Shown here piece by piece: positions 58,722-64,000 of a stretch of 64,000 nt of DNA. This DNA comes from Neoceratodus forsteri (Eukaryota; Chordata; Ceratodontiformes; Ceratodontidae): NCBI GenBank assembly GCA_016271365.2, contig CM057456.1, forward strand, positions 169,046,501 to 169,110,500, given 5' to 3'. A model generated the notes under the pieces. That model was given only the letters and a program-made list of their open reading frames with translations. It did no database searches and had not been told where the DNA came from. Position 1 is the stretch's first letter, and each line of letters starts with the position of its first letter. The position numbers and the translations under genes are program-made.

Positions 58722-60992
58722 CTACAGGAAATGAAAAACAGGGTTGTTCGTATATCTATACCTCCTTGTACACCTTCCTCCTGTCCGTCGTGCCACCCGC
58801 TATGCTAACACAGACCAGGCCACCCGTGAAGGACCCTCATCCTGCCTGGCAGGTCACCATATCCTTCGACTGTTCTCATCCATGCCCTACCGAGCCACCT
58901 GTGAATGGCCTGGCACCCCCCCTTTGTCTCCCACTCAAGTGCCTCCCTTATTTTTAATTTCGCCTTGTGCCTATAAAAGTATCCTGCCATCCCTCAGTCA
59001 GGCCGTATTGTGCTGTCCCCCTCCAGGAGCTCCCTCCCTCTAGCTGCTGCCATTTTCTGGCCTCCCCTCCCACCCACCTGGGCCGACCAGGGCACCCACC
59101 GTCCGACTCCCTATTCCCCCTTTTGTAGGACACAGATGCACCGCGTGGTCCAATAAGTTGGCCCCCTGCCCTCCTGTTCCATCCTATGCCAGCTTCTTTT
59201 TTCCTTGCGGTACCCCAGTATGAGGGAAAAAGGCCCCCAACTGCAAGCAGCACCTAGCCATTGCGGCCCACTTTCAATGCGACCCTCCTCACTATGTGGG
59301 ACATCGCCCGTGAGGTCCTGGGTCAGGATCCCCCCATTCTGCCCTGGGGCTCTCCCAGGCCCTTCATTTCTCCCCCCAGCATGCATCCCCCAACAGGGGA
59401 GGCTTACCCCGACCCACGTACTCGTGGAAATAGCCCTAACGCATGGGCACACTTCTATCCCATATCCCCTAGTGGCATGTGATGTCACGCCGCATGGTCC
59501 CTTGTCTACTCTCCCTCCCGTGTTCCAGAGCCCCTTCCCCCAACCTGTTCTCCTTTTTTTTTAGGTAATGTCTCACCCCGCCCCAGTCCATCAAGAGAAA
59601 ACCGGTGAGTGTGCTCTTCAGCAGCCCCCCACCTGGCGTGTGCCGTGAGCCACGTGGTACATGCGTTGAGGCCCCTTACCAAGCCTTCCTTCCATCCCGG
59701 GTGACCAAGCAGCCCAGTGGGCCTTCTTTACAAACTTCCTTGACACGCCACCCCCAGCACACAAAACAAGGCCCCAGGATGCTTGCCACACTGTCCCAGT
59801 AGTTAGCTGGGTCCTCCCCCAAGGTCGCGCTCACCCTGCCCACTTTTCCAGCATCCTACAGGCCTATAAATAAATTGTCCACCCAAGCAACCTCCCCATG
59901 CCACCTTAAACCGTGAGAAAACCCATAACCCGTGTTTGTCTAGCAACGCCCCCTGTGGCATGTGATGCACGCCACGCTGCCCCTAATGTCAGGGCCTCTT
60001 CTAGGCCTCATGCTCCTCCTTAGGCCCAGAATGGCCACCACAACAGCTACCAGCTCTAGGAAGGCCAGCAGGGGGTTTCTACACACCTTCCTGTGGCGTG
60101 TGATGCCCGCCCAAGCTGACCATCACCTTGGGGTCTCTTCTAGGCCTCCCATCCCTCTCCTGGCCTAGCCAGGCCCTCAAAACAGTGACCAGGGCTCCCA
60201 AAGCTTCAATAGGGGTTTTTCCAACCCCACCGCATGGCGTGTGACGTCACGCCGCATGGTCTCAATTCGCGCTCGCTCCCCCATCCAAATGGCCAACTTC
60301 TGGGCCCGCCACCCATACCATGCCACCACTCAAAAGGATAGCTTTCCACCAAATGCACACCCACAGGCCTGCTTTGTTACCACTTAACCTGAAAAAGCGC
60401 ATGGCATCATGCCCCATGCTCCCTGTTCACACACCCTGCTCAGGGGCTTTTCAGGTACCAATTAAACATCACAATAACCAAGAACATAAATCTTTATAAA
60501 AAAGGACCCTCATGAGGCTGTATTTCACCCCACGCAGTCCTGGGTTGCTTTTTCATCCACATTCCAAATACTCAGTATCATCCACAATTCTCAGCTGTAT
60601 ACTGTAACATGCATTATCTTAAACTGTATACATTCTTCTTCTCTTCCTCTCTTTCTCTTTCTTTTCTTTTTTTTTTTATAAACGCATATCTTCCTGCAAT
60701 ATCATTAGCTTGTTTCCTTACTTCTCTCACCTGGTGCACAAACCTCAAAATTAGCCAGTCTGACGTGCTGCAGTTGATGTAAATCAAAAACTCCAGCAAA
60801 AAGTGGCTGAGACCCCCTTGTGCTGTCCCTTATGTACCTCCGTTTTGCCCCTCCCTTTCCTGCTACCTGTCCTTTGTTCTGGTCCTGAGCCCTTCCCCTT
60901 CCTTCCCCCCTCCCCTTCTGAGCACTACCATTCCATGACAGAGGGAAGGGGTGCACCAGGACAACCTGGTCTGCCCCTTAAAGGGCAAACTC
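58722..60992 (-). promoter_or_regulatory. Ngaro 5' region with diverged tandem repeats
   Basis: About 2.3 kb without convincing protein. A repeated block centred on TGGCRTGTGAYGTCACGCC-like sequence occurs at about 59473, 59954, 60093 and 60234; the last three are spaced about 140 bp apart and share GGCCTCTTCTAGGCC-type neighbours. The copies at 59473 and 60234 are almost identical over 20 bp and enclose TGAYGTCA, a CRE/ATF-like site. Position upstream of gag suggests a promoter array; this is inference. Confidence 0.5.
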
Positions 60993-62670
60993 CATTGTAC
61001 CAATTTTTAAGAAGGGTGATAAAAAGGACCCCAGCTGCTACAGACCCATCAGCCTCCTGGATACCCTAGGAAAGGTCTTAACTAAAATCTTGAACAACAG
61101 ATTGATGTTATGGGCAGAGAGAAACAAGATAATAGGTGAAGCACAGGCAGGATTTCACAGAAATCACTCCACTATCGATCAAATTTTTGTACTAACCCAC
61201 TTGATCTATAAATACAGGATTGTGAAAAACCAAAAAATATTTTTCACGTTCATAGACCTTAAAACCGCCTTTGACAGGGTCAACAGACCACTACTATAGG
61301 ATAGACTTGATGATTCGGGGGTTGATCCATCACTACTTGAGATGTTCAGACTTCTGCACCATGAAAACTATACCAGTATCAGATATGGCCACTTTGGGGA
61401 ATTAAGCCCTTGGTTTATAAACAATATTGGGGTTAAACAAGGCTGCACATTAGCCCCAATACTGTTTGATCTTTATTTCGGCACCGTCCTGAAAGAAATG
61501 TACAATCCTGATTTCCATCTACCAAAAATTGGGTCAAGAATGGTCTCAATTTTAGCTTATGCAGACAGTGTTGTACTTCTTTTACTTAGTCACTTGGGCA
61601 TGTGCAGAAGTATTAGGAAATTCCAACTTGAATGCAAAATGCTGATCTATCAGTTAACCATGATAAAATAAAGGTACTTGTGTTTGGAGGAATAAGAGAG
61701 GCCACAATTACTATATGAACTCCTCCAAGATTGAGGTAGTAAAGGAGTTTTGTTACCTAGGACTTATAGTGAGCCAAACTGGATCCTGGAAAGCCCATTT
61801 AAAAGTGTTAAAAGGAAACTGGAGGGGTTTTTCCCAATCATCTTAGCATTCTCACACAAATATGGGGGACAATCAGTTGATGGGATACTAAGAGTTGCAA
61901 GATCCAAAATCATAAGTCAAATTCTCTATGGAGCTGAATTATGGGGCTGGAAATTAAAAGGGTCTAAGGACTTCAGATTAAACAAATTCTATAAAAAGAT
62001 ATTAGGACTCCCGAATAGCTCCCCCTTTGTCCTGGTCAGGGCTGAGATTGGAGAGCAACCTATAGAGTGTACTTGCATGCAGAGACAAAGCAATTACTGG
62101 ATCAAGACCTTTAGAATGCCCCCTGATAGATTAACATGCCTGTGCTTGGAAGAGGCTATTCTATACTCTCAATCTAACACTATTTTCCCTAGTATGAAGG
62201 TTTTGTATGAACTTATCACACCATATGGCCTCCTATATCTGGTTGTGAACTGCTTAAGGTTTCCTATTGAATACATTAAATCAATAATAAACATCAAAAT
62301 AAAGGATAACTTTGCTCAAAAAGACCTAGAGGCATGCCGATTGTCCAAAGCATCTTTGTGGTTAGCGAAAAACAAAAGGGAACACAAATTCAAAAGATAC
62401 CTCTATATCCTACCTTCTCTTCATCAAAGGACTCTTCTAACCAGGTTCCATTTTGAGGTCTTTAAGAGCAACAGAAAAAGAGGACTATACTCAGGGGAAA
62501 AAAATAAGGATTATATGTACAAATGTGGATTGGATGAAGATAGTCTATTGCACCTAGTGATTTTATGTCCACTATATGAAAAATATAGGACTTTTTGGTT
62601 GGGAAATATACTAAGCACACAATCTTACCAGCCAATGCAATTATTGATACACCTTTTTTACAACAGCTAA
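60993..62670 (+). pseudogene. LINE ORF2, reverse transcriptase and C-terminus (third segment)
   Basis: Starts mid-motif with SIVPIFKKGDKKDPSCYRPI. Then GEAQAGFHRNHSTIDQIF, FTFIDLKTAFDRVNR (first Asp), NIGVKQGCTLAPILFDLY and SILAYADSVVLL (about 61548-61580): the YADD box has become YADS, so the polymerase site is lost. The frame 61750-62670 holds the thumb and a C-terminal region with KCGLDEDSLLHLVILCPLYE, a C..H..C pattern common at LINE ORF2 ends, and stops at 62668-62670. Frameshifts lie near 61300 and 61670-61750. Confidence 0.85.
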
Positions 62671-63264
62671 CCTTGCAACCTTGAGCTCTGTGGTCTCTCT
62701 CTCTTCAAGATAATTGACCAAAAAGGGCTCCATTTAACTGAATAGCTATGGTCTGAATGCTGAAATGCTCAGCTCCTGAGAGCAATTCCAGATAACACTC
62801 TCCAACAAACTTTAGACAGATTTGCATGATGTTTACTTATGTCTTACTCGTGAATGTTAACATGGACTAGAAGTACTACCAACCGATTAAGTGCAATATT
62901 TGGCATAATTTATTAATTTAAACTACCTATATTACATTATGCATAAAATATCTGCTGATTCATTAAGACTAATCCTGTATCAAAATGGCTGTATGTCATG
63001 AACCCTGTACTACCTGAATATCTGTGTAACCTAAAACAAATCTGCAGCTGTTTTGTGTTTTTATATTTTGTTTTTTTCCTTTATCCTTATGATATAATCT
63101 GACTGTATCTATTCACATTATGCAATAAGCACATATGAAATATTGTACATGGAACTCTTTTTAAATATTTAAATGTTTTTTCTTTTTTTTTTGTTTAATG
63201 TTATTTATCCTTGTTTGTAATGGCAATTTTGCTGACCAATAAACTTGAAACTTGAAACTTGAAC
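62671..63264 (+). other. LINE 3' UTR and tail
   Basis: AT-rich, ending in AATAAACTTGAAACTTGAA, a short heptamer (CTTGAAA) tandem tail rather than poly(A), directly before the target duplication at 63265. Confidence 0.7.
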
Positions 63265-63274
63265 TACTGCTTGT

Positions 63275-64000
63275 GTACTAGTCTGTAATGTACTGGTAAA
63301 CCATTGACATACCATACCTGTAAGATGGCACTCTGCATGTATATATGTATGTATGTATGTGTATTTGAAACTTTTAATGAAAAGTTTAACATCAATGTCT
63401 CATGGTGAGCCAATGACTGCAGTGTGATTAAATCTTGTGAACCATTTGTGCTCCTACTGCATATCTCATTGATTGAAAACTTCATTAAATGTATAAGTTT
63501 AAAATGGAAAGACAGTAGTCCTGAATAAAATGACATTACTATTTGCAGAAGACAATGGATGCACCTGAGGTATGGGGACAGATTATAATTTGGATATCAC
63601 ATTTTAGTAGTGCCTTTTTAGCACCCTGGTCACTCTAGTGCAGCTTGACAATCAGGATGAAGAACTATTCATTTTGCTTGGGAAAAGCATTTGGCATCTT
63701 TGCCATCACATAATGACAATGAAGGTATAATTTCTCTTCATTTAACTTTAGGATACAAGGCTCCTGCAGTGCTCACAATTTACTTGTTCTGCACAGTTCG
63801 TTGCTCTGCTGGATGACCTGAACTAGCACAGCAGGCAGAGACAGAAAATGACAACAATGCATCAGGTCATGCAGGAGTACATCCTCTCAGCTCTAACAAG
63901 GTGATCTTTATTTATGGTTCTGTCAGTATTTCTTCCAACTGACTGCTTTTCATTCTCACTAGATAAATGCAACCAAGTAAATGGGTTGCATAAGATGGTA
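63275..64000. other. Right flank, non-coding
   Basis: Contains a short TATG repeat at about 63338-63360. No gene or element recognised. Confidence 0.4.

Larger units (their letters stand above)
53590..60992 (-). mobile_element. Ngaro-type (DIRS order) tyrosine-recombinase retroelement
   Basis: On the minus strand the genes run gag, RT/RNase H, tyrosine recombinase, SGNH hydrolase, the Ngaro order. No methyltransferase domain is seen, which argues for Ngaro rather than DIRS1. The edges are fixed by the interrupted LINE: CATTGTCCC at 53581-53589 on the left and CATTGTACC at 60993-61001 on the right both encode the same LINE IVP residues. I could not identify the split direct repeats expected at its ends. 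Multiple frameshifts and a lost recombinase Arg show it is dead. Confidence 0.8.
39746..63264 (+). mobile_element. Full-length APE-type LINE split by a Harbinger and a Ngaro element
   Basis: TACTGCTTGT stands at 39736-39745 and 63265-63274, a 10-bp target duplication around the whole block. The LINE parts are 39746-45280, 53072-53589 and 60993-63264, together about 8.3 kb: 5' UTR, ORF1, ORF2 (endonuclease, RT, Cys/His C-terminus), 3' UTR and a (CTTGAAA)n tail. Protein similarity continues across both insertions in order, so this is one element. The clade is uncertain: no RNase H is seen, and the endonuclease plus CxnHxxxxC C-terminus suit an Ingi/Vingi-like LINE. Confidence 0.8.

Noticed and set aside
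53590..60992. DIRS1-type or Ty3/gypsy retrotransposon
   Set aside because: RT, RNase H and tyrosine recombinase order plus the SGNH ORF and absence of a methyltransferase or DDE integrase point to Ngaro.

Overview
The window looks like repeat-dense vertebrate chromosomal DNA. Every recognisable coding block belongs to a transposable element, an endogenous retrovirus or a mobile-like gene family; I find no conserved single-copy host gene. CR1 and L2-like LINEs, tRNA-headed CORE-type SINEs, an APE-LINE of a third kind, PIF/Harbinger transposons, a Ngaro-type tyrosine-recombinase retroelement and a retrovirus occur together. That mix fits an amphibian or non-avian reptile (other tetrapod-grade lineages with large genomes are possible); the species cannot be fixed from the sequence. 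GT-AG introns, AATAAA signals, poly(A) and (TTTA)n tails and CA/AT microsatellites all point to a eukaryote.

Layout, left to right. 1-5.1 kb: a decayed, intronless gene of an uncharacterised mobile-like family (+), interrupted by an L2-like LINE tail and by a 554-bp retroposon with a perfect 15-bp target duplication. 5.4-8.5 kb: two abutting antisense LINE fragments. 8.96-10.02 kb: a CR1 LINE. 10.0-11.6 kb: non-coding with an old MITE. 11.6-21.6 kb: a rearranged endogenous retrovirus on the minus strand with LTRs, gag remnant, RT/RNase H, integrase and envelope transmembrane pieces, itself hit by an L2-like LINE; an inverted LTR piece lies at its right end. 21.6-24.5 kb: AT-rich DNA with one CORE-type SINE. 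24.5-35.9 kb: a large Harbinger transposon (H2) with Myb-like and transposase genes facing each other, interrupted by a nearly full-length L2-like LINE, a CR1 tail and an AT-rich insert carrying a MITE. 35.9-39.7 kb: CR1 tail, tandem repeats, MITEs, microsatellites and SINEs.

39.7-63.3 kb is the most striking part: one APE-type LINE of about 8.3 kb, bounded by a 10-bp target duplication, split by a 7.8-kb Harbinger (H1, 45281-53071) and a 7.4-kb Ngaro element (about 53590-60992). Removing both leaves one LINE with ORF1, endonuclease, reverse transcriptase and a cysteine-rich C-terminus. H1 carries transposase and Myb-like genes plus a third spliced gene with a second SANT-like domain; H2 carries an unrelated third spliced ORF. 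The Ngaro element carries gag, RT/RNase H, tyrosine recombinase and an SGNH-hydrolase ORF. 63.3-64.0 kb is flanking DNA with nothing recognised.

Most elements carry stops, frameshifts or lost catalytic residues, so these are fossils. Start codons of the fragments are mostly not meaningful; coordinates mark recognisable similarity or open reading frame.
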